Made by a program: the position numbers and the translations under genes. A DNA stretch of 64,000 nucleotides from Clostridiales bacterium (GTDB lineage Bacteria; Bacillota; Clostridia; Oscillospirales; CAG-272), in NCBI GenBank assembly GCA_012800735.1, contig JAAZIU010000025.1, positions 62,001-126,000 on the forward strand. Reading direction: 5' to 3'. Of this stretch, positions 18,501 to 25,841 are shown piece after piece (positions within the stretch are counted from its first letter, which is position 1; the number at the start of each line of letters is the position of its first letter). The notes under the pieces are model-generated. The model was given only the letters and a program-made list of their open reading frames with translations. It was not told the DNA's origin and did not search any database.

Positions 18501-19255
18501 TAGAAGCGGTAAACTCCGCGTTTTCAAACGAGAATGGCAGCGACGAAATACCCGGCGGAATTGTTTCCTCTGACGGAACAGACCTGAGAATTTACCGTGA
18601 CGGCAGTAATGTCAGAGTTGCCGGTTTTGTGACTTCGCGCTCGGACAAAGTCACCCGCCGGGACGAAAACGCGATGATGTCGTTCGTCAGAATCGAAGAC
18701 GCGAGCGGAGCTATTGAAGGTATTGTTTTCCCGAAAGCGATGGAGCGTCTCTCTCCGCTGCTTGAGGTCGGGGCTGCGGTCGCGGTCGAAGGAAGACTTT
18801 CCTCCCGCGACGGAGACGAAGGAGTGAAGCTGCTGATAAACAGCGTTTCTCCTCTCATGAAAAACGCCGAATTCCGCGCGAGCGGAACGGATATACGGCT
18901 TCCCCGCCCTTCCGGGGCGGCACATCGGTCAAATCCGGAGCAGCCGCGGCAGCCGGAGCCGAAACGCGGCGATTTTTCTGCCGCGACGGAACAAAAGTCC
19001 GACGAAAAAAGTCAAATAGATAACAAAAACAGCGTCCCCGCTGCAAAGCTATACCTGAAGGTGCCTTCAGCCTCGGCACCCGAAATGAAGCGCGCGCTTG
19101 CGATAACTTCAATCTTTGCGGGACCGGTTCAGGTGATCTTCTACGACGCTTCAAGGAAGAAATACGCCTCTTCCGGGCTGGGGATTACCGCTTCCCCCTT
19201 TGTAATTGCCGAGTTAAAAGGGCTGTTGGGAGCGGATGCGGTTATTCTTAAATAA
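15590..19255 (+). CDS. dnaE: DNA polymerase III alpha subunit DnaE
   Basis: 1221-residue replicative polymerase. It opens with the PHP domain (HLHLH, residues 5-9); the polymerase core includes PGRGSGAGSLVAYLLRI, the catalytic PDFDIDF (Asp407, Asp409), VTFGTLAARAVVRDVGR and GCIVYQEQVM. An OB-fold follows near the end (VAGFVTSRSDKVTRRDENAMMSFVRIED). The final ~70 residues form an additional domain often seen in clostridial DnaE. The ATG at 15590 matches the family start; a TTG at 15548 overlaps the whiA stop but adds unrelated residues. The ribosome site is weak (AAGG well upstream). Confidence 0.95.
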   Translation: MDFVHLHLHSEYSLLDGACRIKDIPAAVKAAGQSAVAITDHGVMYGAVSFYKACIAENVKPIIGCEIYIRPLDSKAPRDVYGDNLDRLVLLVKNDEGYRNLIELVSRGFTEGEFNLPAVDFSDLGRYGSGLIALSGSAKGGVGRRIAANNLASAREYALRLASIYKENFYLELMNHGLDSERAVMLETAALAREAGLPLVLTNNVHYLERSDSEAHRVLKCIQTNSRITDPLPEDFETDEFYLKNADEMRQTFPGLSEIDEAMANTVKIAESCNFDFEFKKRYLPTFTPPDGSKPDAYIKKCAYDGLKRRLDEGSVIYDEEFSAEDYKMRIEFELLVIANMRYSEYFLIVADFVNYAKDNNIPTGPGRGSGAGSLVAYLLRITDIDPLRYGLLFETFLNAERVSMPDFDIDFCSARRPEVIKYVSDRYGKDHVCQIVTFGTLAARAVVRDVGRAMGMSSSELSDVARTIPRMLNITLDDALKMPELKKLYESFDEIRQLIDISKRLEGMPRNTSTHAAGVVITDKPITHYVPLAKNDDTVVTQYDMDTLAELGLLKFDFLGLRYLTVIDNAEQQIRKINPDFSAERIPLDDAATFELVSSGHTDGMFQLESAGMRQLLVNMKPANLRDIMVAIALYRPGPMESIGKFLENRRDPSKIVYKNPELKKILEETCGCIVYQEQVMMIFRFVAGYTYGKADIVRRAIAKKQQGVIEKERSTFIRGAAERGMSETDAGELFESMIDFSNYGFKKSHAAAYGMISYRTAYLKAHFPAIYIAALMNSSQGTESLSPYLSEAGRLKINIRKPDINTSDVGFTVSDGDIIYGLSFIKNVGKTMAEAAVKHRSEGGPYRSLTDYVTRGLQSEISQRGLESLISAGCFDDFGINRRRMLMASPTLLANAAERLRSGVSGQIDLFGNNAEQTMTDENTDFPEMTEMPKSLMLAQEKELTGMYFSGSPMDEYSEMCAAIKPDVIEAVNSAFSNENGSDEIPGGIVSSDGTDLRIYRDGSNVRVAGFVTSRSDKVTRRDENAMMSFVRIEDASGAIEGIVFPKAMERLSPLLEVGAAVAVEGRLSSRDGDEGVKLLINSVSPLMKNAEFRASGTDIRLPRPSGAAHRSNPEQPRQPEPKRGDFSAATEQKSDEKSQIDNKNSVPAAKLYLKVPSASAPEMKRALAITSIFAGPVQVIFYDASRKKYASSGLGITASPFVIAELKGLLGADAVILK

Positions 19256-19463
19256 CGATATATTTACGAAATTTACTTCCCGTTTACAAAACCCGACTAT
19301 TAAAAACATCCCTCCGGTGGTAAAATTAATCAGAGGGGATAAAATAAAAGAAGCTGCCGAGCTTGGGAACCGAACCATACGATATTATCAGAATTATCAG
19401 AAATGTCAGAAAAAGCAACTTTACCCCGATATATGAATACCAGTGAAAGGAGTGATGCGATAA
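19256..19463 (+). other. Spacer between dnaE and the PBP gene
   Basis: 208 bp of AT-rich sequence without a convincing gene. It holds an imperfect inverted repeat (about 19308-19340, ATCCCTC / GAGGGGAT with a bulge) lacking a U-run, and a short repeated TCAGAA element near 19390-19410. No clear -35/-10 pair was found, although a promoter for the PBP gene may lie here. Confidence 0.4.
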
Positions 19464-22289
19464 GTGGCAGATAAACGCAATCGCGATTCCCGGCAAATGA
19501 GAGTCACCAGCACCGGAATCCCGCCTTCCCCCGGAAGCCGGACTCAAGGCACCGCCACCGACTGGGGCGACGAAGCCGCCGGAGCGCTTAAACTTGCAGG
19601 CCGCGCTGTCGGCAAGGTGTTATCATATATTCTGAATATACTGCTTACCCTGCTGCTTATCGGTGTCATGACCGGCGCGGTCGTCGGCGGTGCTTTCGCG
19701 ATATATGTCAAAAACTATATCGATCCCGACCTTGCAGCTTTTGAATACATGGCGAATGACCAGTCGAAGACCACGCGAATCTATTACATGGACTATTCCG
19801 ATCGCTCAAATCGGATAGGCAAAGCGATAGAGCTTGAGGAGGAGAGAATATACGGCTCGGAAAACCGCACCTGGATTTCCTATAAGGATATGCCCAAAAA
19901 CCTTATAAACGCCTATGTCTCTATTGAGGATCACCGATTCTGGGATCATCACGGAGTCGACTGGCTCAGAACCATCAAGGCTACGCTGCACTATTTCTTC
20001 GGTTCGGGTCATGACTTCGGCGCTTCGACGATAACTCAGCAGCTTATTAAAACCGTAACGCAGGAAGATGAGGTTACGATCCAGCGCAAAGTGACCGAGA
20101 TACTCCGCGCGCTTGAACTTGAAAAGATCAAGGATAAGACGGAGATACTTGAGCTTTACCTGAATACCATCTATCTTTCGCAGCACGCGTACGGCGTTGA
20201 AGCCGCCGCGTACACCTACTTCGGCAAATCGGCGAAGGATCTGACGCTTATTGAATGCGCGGCGCTCGCCGCGATACCAAAGTATCCGACTAAATTCGAC
20301 CCGGTTCAGAATCCGGAGCATAACCTTGACCGGCGCAACACCGTGCTTTATGTTATGCACAAATACGGATGCATAACCCAGGCCGAACTTGACGCAACCT
20401 ATGACAAGCAGCTTGTGCTGAACTTCCAGAACGCCACAAGGGCTCGTACCGTGACAACAAGCGGCACAAGGATCTTTTCCTGGTATGAAGAAGCGGTCTT
20501 ATCCGACTCAATCGCCCTTCTTATGAAAGCGAGAGGAGTCAACGCCCGGGCAGCTTCGACTATGATTTACAACGCCGGTCTTTCCATTTACACGGTAATG
20601 GACCCCGATGTTCAGAACACCCTTGAGAAATACTATGTAAACGACGACAACTTCCAGAAAGCGGCGTCGGTTATACAGCCGCAAAGCTCAATGGTGGTCA
20701 TCGATCCTCCTACCGGAGATATATTGGGCATAGCCGGCGCCCGCGGAGTTAAGAAGGCAAACAGAATTCAAAGCTTCGCTACCGACACCAAGCGTCCGCC
20801 CGGCTCATCGATAAAGCCGCTTACCGTATATTCTCCTGCCCTTGAAACCGGTCTTATCACCTATGCGTCGGTATTCGACGATGTGCCTATCAACTTCGGT
20901 CTTGAGACTATGGGAGCTGACGGGCAGATCGAATACTCCCGCCCCGACGGATGGCCTTCAAACTATCCTGCCGGATACGGCGGGCTGACTACCGTGCTCA
21001 ACGGATTAACTTACTCGCAAAACACGATCTCGCTGCAGATTCTTACCCGACTGGGAGTTGAAACCGCATTTGATTTCGGAAACAACCGTTATCATCTTGA
21101 TTTGGTTGAAAGCAAGGAAATCTCCGGAGGGCGATATGTCACCGACAAGGATCTTGCTCCTCTCGGTCTCGGTCAGGTCTCATACGGCGTCACCGTCGAA
21201 AGCATGGCGGCTGCCTTCGCAGTATTCGCAAACGGCGGAGTTTACAACGAACCGCGCACCGTAATAAAAATAGTCGATTCGGAAGGCAACACCATTGTCG
21301 ACAATGATCCTGCCGGTTCCGTTGTGCTGAGTGAGCAGAACGCCTCTATCATGACAAAATTGCTGCAGAATGTTGTCGAAAACGGAACCGGAAAACGGCT
21401 GACGCTTAAATCCTCGGTCAACTGCGCCGGAAAAACCGGAACTACGCAGGAGGACAACGACCGCTGGTTCTGCGGTTTTACCCCTTATTATGCCGGAAGC
21501 GTTTGGTTCGGTTATGAGATGCCGAAATCTCTGAACGAATACAAGACAAATCCCGCGCTCAAGATTTGGGACGACATAATGACCGAGCTGCATCAAAAAT
21601 ACTTTGACAGCGGCGAAAGAATAAAATCTTTTGAGCTCGCCGACGGCGTCGTCGCAAGAACTGTCTGCATGGATTCCGGAAAGCTGATTACCAACGCATG
21701 TTATGCCGATCCGCGCGGCAATCGCGCAATGATAGGCTATTTTACCAACGCAACCGCGCCGACTCAGTCATGCTCGACCCACGTCATGGTAAGGTATGAC
21801 AAAGTTCACGGCGGAATTGCCTGCCCCGATTGTCCCGAATCCGACTGCACATATGTCGGGCTTCTGAATGTAACATCCCGCGATTTTCCGTTCCAGATAA
21901 CTGTCCGCGACGCTCAGTATACCTGGAGAGAGGTGCCGGAGGGAACAAGGTATTCAATGGACCCCCAGACCCCTTTCTATCAGACGATACTGAACGGCAG
22001 ATATTCGGGTATAAGTGCGGTGGATGCGCAATATAACCGCATATGCGCCGCCCATTACGATCCGGACAGAAAGGAAACCACCGAAGAGGTAACCGAACCG
22101 CCGGATATAACCGATGCGCCGAACGGAGACGAACCCGGAGGCGAAGAGGCGCCCGAAACGGTTGCCATGCCGGAGGCTCCTCCTCCGGAAGTTGAAGTTC
22201 CCCCGCAACTACCTCAGCCCGAAGAACCGGTTGACCCGACCCCCGCGGAACCGAATCCGCCGGACGGAGTTTACCGGCCGGAAAATTAG
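19464..22289 (+). CDS. Class A penicillin-binding protein (PBP1A-type)
   Basis: 941-residue bifunctional peptidoglycan synthase. A short cytoplasmic part and one membrane helix (~52-82) precede a GT51 glycosyltransferase domain (SIEDHRFWDHHGVD with catalytic Glu155; FGASTITQQL) and a transpeptidase domain (SSIK, nucleophile Ser448 and Lys451; YSQNT; KTGTT at 657-661). The last ~80 residues are rich in Pro and Glu, a flexible extracellular tail. The start is GTG at 19464 behind AAAGGAGTGAT, a near-perfect anti-16S match. It builds the wall whose precursors come from the murE and murB genes nearby. Confidence 0.94.
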   Translation: MADKRNRDSRQMRVTSTGIPPSPGSRTQGTATDWGDEAAGALKLAGRAVGKVLSYILNILLTLLLIGVMTGAVVGGAFAIYVKNYIDPDLAAFEYMANDQSKTTRIYYMDYSDRSNRIGKAIELEEERIYGSENRTWISYKDMPKNLINAYVSIEDHRFWDHHGVDWLRTIKATLHYFFGSGHDFGASTITQQLIKTVTQEDEVTIQRKVTEILRALELEKIKDKTEILELYLNTIYLSQHAYGVEAAAYTYFGKSAKDLTLIECAALAAIPKYPTKFDPVQNPEHNLDRRNTVLYVMHKYGCITQAELDATYDKQLVLNFQNATRARTVTTSGTRIFSWYEEAVLSDSIALLMKARGVNARAASTMIYNAGLSIYTVMDPDVQNTLEKYYVNDDNFQKAASVIQPQSSMVVIDPPTGDILGIAGARGVKKANRIQSFATDTKRPPGSSIKPLTVYSPALETGLITYASVFDDVPINFGLETMGADGQIEYSRPDGWPSNYPAGYGGLTTVLNGLTYSQNTISLQILTRLGVETAFDFGNNRYHLDLVESKEISGGRYVTDKDLAPLGLGQVSYGVTVESMAAAFAVFANGGVYNEPRTVIKIVDSEGNTIVDNDPAGSVVLSEQNASIMTKLLQNVVENGTGKRLTLKSSVNCAGKTGTTQEDNDRWFCGFTPYYAGSVWFGYEMPKSLNEYKTNPALKIWDDIMTELHQKYFDSGERIKSFELADGVVARTVCMDSGKLITNACYADPRGNRAMIGYFTNATAPTQSCSTHVMVRYDKVHGGIACPDCPESDCTYVGLLNVTSRDFPFQITVRDAQYTWREVPEGTRYSMDPQTPFYQTILNGRYSGISAVDAQYNRICAAHYDPDRKETTEEVTEPPDITDAPNGDEPGGEEAPETVAMPEAPPPEVEVPPQLPQPEEPVDPTPAEPNPPDGVYRPEN

Positions 22290-22349
22290 CCGGATTACGA
22301 ATCGTGCATAAAAATTCATTCCGATTAACATTTTGTTAATATTATGTAC

Positions 22350-22379
22350 TTGAAATTTTATTCTTAAATAAGGTATACT
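22350..22379 (+). promoter_or_regulatory. Sigma-A promoter for the DUF4430 lipoprotein
   Basis: TTGAAA (22350-22355), 18-bp spacer, TATACT (22374-22379), about 55 bp before the start codon. Confidence 0.6.
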
Positions 22380-22433
22380 GTATTAAGTGAAATCAAAAAA
22401 AACGTTTGTTAACTAACGGAGGTCATCTGTATC

Positions 22434-22862
22434 ATGAAAAAGACGAGAGTTCTTGTCCTTATATTATTAACAGCTCTTTTATGCGGAATATTCGCCGGAT
22501 GCGGCGAAGAAAGTAAAGAAATCACCGTTACGCTTATCATTGAGGCCGGTGACGACCTGATTTTCGAACAGCAGATGAAGCTGGATTATGAAAATCCCAA
22601 CGTTCTCATGCTTGTTAAGGAAGCGGCGATTCTCTATGAGCTGCCGATAACTTATAACGCAAATGACGACTCGGTTAAGGATATCGGAGAATACAAAGAA
22701 TACGATGACTTGGAAAACAACTTTGCGTATTTCTGGGAATACTCGATAAACGGTGTCTTTCCGGATGCTCAGACCGGCGGTAAAGCCAACGCCCAGGCGA
22801 TTGTTGACGGAGATGTTATTACTTACGTCTACACCGAGCTGGACCTTGACACTGTAAAATAA
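22434..22862 (+). CDS. DUF4430 domain lipoprotein
   Basis: 142-residue lipoprotein with lipobox FAGC (Cys23). The mature domain (EITVTLIIEAGDDLIFEQQ ... FWEYSINGVFPDAQTGGKANAQAIVDGDVITYVYTEL) matches the DUF4430 fold, a small beta-grasp-like module also seen at the C-terminus of cobalamin carriers. It may bind a ligand or act as a surface adaptor; the function is unknown. It is a single-gene unit, with its own promoter, a GGAGGT ribosome site and a strong terminator. Confidence 0.8.
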   Translation: MKKTRVLVLILLTALLCGIFAGCGEESKEITVTLIIEAGDDLIFEQQMKLDYENPNVLMLVKEAAILYELPITYNANDDSVKDIGEYKEYDDLENNFAYFWEYSINGVFPDAQTGGKANAQAIVDGDVITYVYTELDLDTVK

Positions 22863-22873
22863 ATATTGCAATT

Positions 22874-22901
22874 ACCCGTCCGCTGATGGACGGGTTTTTT
22901 T
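22874..22901 (+). terminator. Rho-independent terminator after DUF4430 gene
   Basis: Stem ACCCGTCC / GGACGGGT (22874-22881, 22888-22895), loop GCTGAT, then a run of seven T. Confidence 0.9.
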
Positions 22902-23000
22902 ATTAATCTTATTCATTTTTTATAAAAATTTACTTTTATTACTCATTGATTTCATGTCTGTGCGTTAGAATATAGTCACGCTAACTTGGAGGTTACATGA

Positions 23001-24356
23001 ATGTCTCTTAAACTTGACACTACCTTTCTTTCTGACTATGTATCGGACGATGAACTGAAATCAATGCAGGAACACGTTGACGCGGCGGCGGCAAAAGTAA
23101 TTAACCGCAGCGGCGCCGGTTCCGATTTCCTCGGCTGGTACAGTCTTCCAGACGATTACGACCGCGACGAATTCATCCGCATAAAGGCAGCTGCGAAAAG
23201 AATCCGGGCGAATACCGATATTTTCATAGTGATCGGTATCGGCGGTTCCTATCTCGGCGCATGCGCTGCGATAGAATTTCTAAAAGGCTCAAATTACAAC
23301 CTTATCGAGAAAAATATACCGAAGATATATTTCGCGGGAAACAGCCTGAGTTCGTCCTCGATGAACGATCTTCTGGCTATGTGCAAAGGCAAACGAGTTA
23401 CCCTTAACGTGGTTTCAAAATCCGGAACCACAACCGAACCCGGAATCGCTTTCCGCATCCTGCGCCGCTTTGTTGAGGAACAATACGGCGGAGATGAAGA
23501 TAAAATCAGAGAGCGTATTATCGTCACAACAGACAAGAGCCGCGGAGCTCTTAAGACTCTCGCAAACAAGAAGGGATACGAAAGCTTTGTAGTCCCGGAT
23601 GATATCGGCGGAAGATTTTCGGTATTGTCCGCCGTCGGACTGCTTCCCATCGCCGTCGCCGGCTGCGATATAGACGCAATGATGCGAGGCGCGGCAGATA
23701 TGAAGGCAAAGCTTTCAAAATCCGGCTGCGTTTTTGAAAACGACTGCTATAAATATGCGGCTCTCCGCAATATCCTGTATGCAAAAGGTAAACTGCTCGA
23801 AATCTTCGTCAGCTTCGATCCGGCGCTCTCTATGGTTGCCGAATGGTGGAAACAGCTGTTCGGAGAATCAGAGGGTAAGGACGGAAAAGCGCTCTTCCCC
23901 ATCTCGGTTATCGATACCACCGACCTTCATTCCCTCGGGCAGATCATTCAGCAGGGTCGCCGGATAATGTTTGAAACTTTCGTCGATGTAAAAAACGAAA
24001 CAAGCGACATTGATATTCCGATAGATGAAGAAAATCTCGACCAGCTCAACTATATAGCCGAAAAGGGCTATACCATGTCTTATGTTAATTCGGTTGCGGC
24101 AAAAGCGACAAAAACAGCTCACTGGGCCGGAGGAGTTCCGGGGATTACCATCAATTTGGAAGACCGCAGCGAGCATACCTTCGGCGGACTTGTCTACTTC
24201 TTTGAGCTTGCCTGCGCTGTTTCCGGATATATACTCGGGGTAAATCCCTTCGATCAGCCCGGAGTCGAAGGCTACAAGAGCAATATGTTCGCCCTGCTCG
24301 GTAAAACCGGAGAAAAATACGACACGATACGCGCAAAATTTGACGATAAAGCCTGA
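23001..24356 (+). CDS. pgi: Glucose-6-phosphate isomerase
   Basis: 451-residue glycolytic enzyme interconverting glucose-6-phosphate and fructose-6-phosphate. Signatures are GIGGSYLGACAAIEFL (phosphate binding), NVVSKSGTTTEPGIAFR, GGRFSVLSAVGLLPIAVAG and LFGESEGKDGKALFP; the length fits the short Gram-positive type. GGAGG lies 8 bp before the ATG at 23001. It stands alone with its own upstream region (22902-23000), where promoter boxes are ambiguous. Confidence 0.96.
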   Translation: MSLKLDTTFLSDYVSDDELKSMQEHVDAAAAKVINRSGAGSDFLGWYSLPDDYDRDEFIRIKAAAKRIRANTDIFIVIGIGGSYLGACAAIEFLKGSNYNLIEKNIPKIYFAGNSLSSSSMNDLLAMCKGKRVTLNVVSKSGTTTEPGIAFRILRRFVEEQYGGDEDKIRERIIVTTDKSRGALKTLANKKGYESFVVPDDIGGRFSVLSAVGLLPIAVAGCDIDAMMRGAADMKAKLSKSGCVFENDCYKYAALRNILYAKGKLLEIFVSFDPALSMVAEWWKQLFGESEGKDGKALFPISVIDTTDLHSLGQIIQQGRRIMFETFVDVKNETSDIDIPIDEENLDQLNYIAEKGYTMSYVNSVAAKATKTAHWAGGVPGITINLEDRSEHTFGGLVYFFELACAVSGYILGVNPFDQPGVEGYKSNMFALLGKTGEKYDTIRAKFDDKA

Positions 24357-24397
24357 AAACGATTCGCCAATTATAAAGAAAAGGATGGTAAACACAA

Positions 24398-24814
24398 ATG
24401 CTTAAACTGATAGTCGGAGTAAAAGGCACCGGCAAAACCAAAACGATTATCGCTCTTGCCAACAAAGCGGTTGAAGAGAGCAAAGGTTCGGTAGTATTCG
24501 TCGAAAAGGGCACGAAGCTCATCCATGAAGTCAACTACCGCGCGCGTCTGATCGATTCGGAAGACTTTGCCGTAAACAGCGCCGAAGCGTTATACGGTTT
24601 CATGGCGGGTATTTATGCTTCAAACCATGACGTTACCCACATATTTATCGATTCTGCGCTTAAAATCTGCAACAACGATATCGAGCAGTTTACCGAATTT
24701 GTCAAGCGTACCGCTATGCTTGGCGAAGCGAACAACATCAACTTTATATTTACAAGCAGCCTTCCTCTCGAGGATGTTCCGGAAGAGCTTGGAAAGTATA
24801 TCCTGCCGCTTTGA
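24398..24814 (+). CDS. P-loop NTPase-like protein, conserved in Clostridia
   Basis: 138-residue protein with a Walker A motif GVKGTGKT (7-14) close to the start and a possible Walker B strand HIFIDSA (~80-86). It ends NFIFTSSLPLEDVPEELGKYI. Small proteins of this type are sometimes annotated as twitching-motility or ATP-binding proteins; no pilus genes are nearby. It may bind nucleotide but the role is unknown. It follows pgi by 41 bp and ends before a strong terminator. Confidence 0.65.
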   Translation: MLKLIVGVKGTGKTKTIIALANKAVEESKGSVVFVEKGTKLIHEVNYRARLIDSEDFAVNSAEALYGFMAGIYASNHDVTHIFIDSALKICNNDIEQFTEFVKRTAMLGEANNINFIFTSSLPLEDVPEELGKYILPL

Positions 24815-24849
24815 GTTATAGAGTTAAACCGAATAACGACATCAGCCGA

Positions 24850-24888
24850 GAAGCGCTTCCCGGCGGAAGTGCTTCTTGGTGTTTTTTT
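24850..24888 (+). terminator. Strong terminator/attenuator directly before the nuclease-like gene
   Basis: An 11-bp stem (24850-24860 with 24865-24875, one G-U pair), loop CGGC, then TTGGTG and seven T (24882-24888). The next gene's ATG at 24897 lies only 8 bases after the T-run, so this hairpin either ends the P-loop transcript or attenuates the following gene. Confidence 0.8.
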
Positions 24889-24896
24889 GTGAAATA

Positions 24897-25775
24897 ATGC
24901 CAAATAAAAAAACCGGCGAAACGCCGCATAAACTGTCGCATCAAGCTGAATACGATCCGGAAGATCCGTCCGTCCGCGACATCGGTATCGGAACCCTGGG
25001 AGAGAAAACGCTTCATGCGGCGCTGAAAAATTACTACGAACCCGACCCCGCATTCCGTGAAATCAAATATCAGGGATGTGTTGCCGATATAATGCGCGGA
25101 GATTGTGTCACGGAAATCCAGACCGGCAACTTTGCAAAACTCAAGCCGAAACTGTCAAGATTTTGTAAGACAAAGAAGGTTACAATCGTTTATCCGGTCG
25201 CCCGTCACAAGATGCTCATTACAATAGATCCTTTGACCGGTACTGCGAGTCCGAGGCGCAAATCGCCGAAAACCGGCTCGCCTTATGAGATCTATAACGA
25301 GCTTACTCATATTATCCCCTATCTCGCCGAACCTAACCTGAAATTTAAGGTGGTTATGGTCGATGTCGACGAGTATCGCGTGCCGCGGGAAAAATGGGGC
25401 GGCAAGAGAAAAGCTTTCACCAAAACCGAAAGAATTCCCACCGCTATCGGCGAGGAATACGAAGTCGGATATTCAATCGGCTGGGATGCGCTTATCCCCG
25501 ATGAAATCAAGGCGCTGGAATACTTTACGATAAAGGATTTCGCGAAGTTTGCATCGCTGAAATATCACGCTGCGAACGCTGCGGTAAATATGTTGGTTTA
25601 CGCTAAAGCCGCAAAGCGGATACCGAAGCCGGAAAGCATTAAAATCCCGCCGAAAAAGCGCGGCGAGAAACTTTCGGAAGCTGAAATTGCCGCGCGGCAA
25701 GCTATTAAAAAAGACGGCAGCCGTAATTTTTACAAGCTCGTGAAACTCCCTCCCGAAAACCAGGAAAATGAATAA
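24897..25775 (+). CDS. Conserved hypothetical, nuclease-like (possible PD-(D/E)XK fold)
   Basis: 292-residue protein of a family seen in Clostridia. The N-terminal half has GTLGEKTLHAALKNYY, then GCVADI and CVTEIQTGNF, an E...D...ExQ spacing that resembles PD-(D/E)XK nucleases, then VTIVYPVARHK. The C-terminal half contains a winged-helix-like stretch FTIKDFAKFASLKYHAANAAVNMLVYAKAAKRI and a Lys-rich tail. Nuclease activity is inference only. The ATG at 24897 lacks a Shine-Dalgarno site and stands right behind a terminator hairpin; an alternative TTG at 24876 would start at the hairpin's foot. Expression is therefore unusual. Confidence 0.6.
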   Translation: MPNKKTGETPHKLSHQAEYDPEDPSVRDIGIGTLGEKTLHAALKNYYEPDPAFREIKYQGCVADIMRGDCVTEIQTGNFAKLKPKLSRFCKTKKVTIVYPVARHKMLITIDPLTGTASPRRKSPKTGSPYEIYNELTHIIPYLAEPNLKFKVVMVDVDEYRVPREKWGGKRKAFTKTERIPTAIGEEYEVGYSIGWDALIPDEIKALEYFTIKDFAKFASLKYHAANAAVNMLVYAKAAKRIPKPESIKIPPKKRGEKLSEAEIAARQAIKKDGSRNFYKLVKLPPENQENE

Positions 25776-25779
25776 AGTT

Positions 25780-25807
25780 ACCGCTCTCGGCATATGCCGA
25801 GAGCGGT
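25780..25807 (+). terminator. Perfect palindrome, first of two tandem hairpins
   Basis: A 28-bp perfect inverted repeat (ACCGCTCTCGGCAT and its complement) starting 4 bp after the stop codon. It folds as a 10-bp or longer stem with loop CATATG and is followed by TTATTAT. Confidence 0.65.
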
Positions 25808-25814
25808 TATTATG

Positions 25815-25838
25815 CGGCGGATGAATCCGCCGTTTTTT
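25815..25838 (+). terminator. Second tandem terminator between convergent genes
   Basis: Stem CGGCGGAT / ATCCGCCG (25815-25822, 25825-25832) followed by six T. With the palindrome just before it, it separates the nuclease-like gene from the convergent MutS-like gene that ends at 25842. Confidence 0.85.
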
Positions 25839-25841
25839 GGC

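Noticed and set aside
25780-25807. Perfect 28-bp palindrome as an operator or recombination site
   Set aside because: It starts 4 bp after a stop codon, precedes a second hairpin with a T-run and lies between convergent genes, so transcription termination explains it better.
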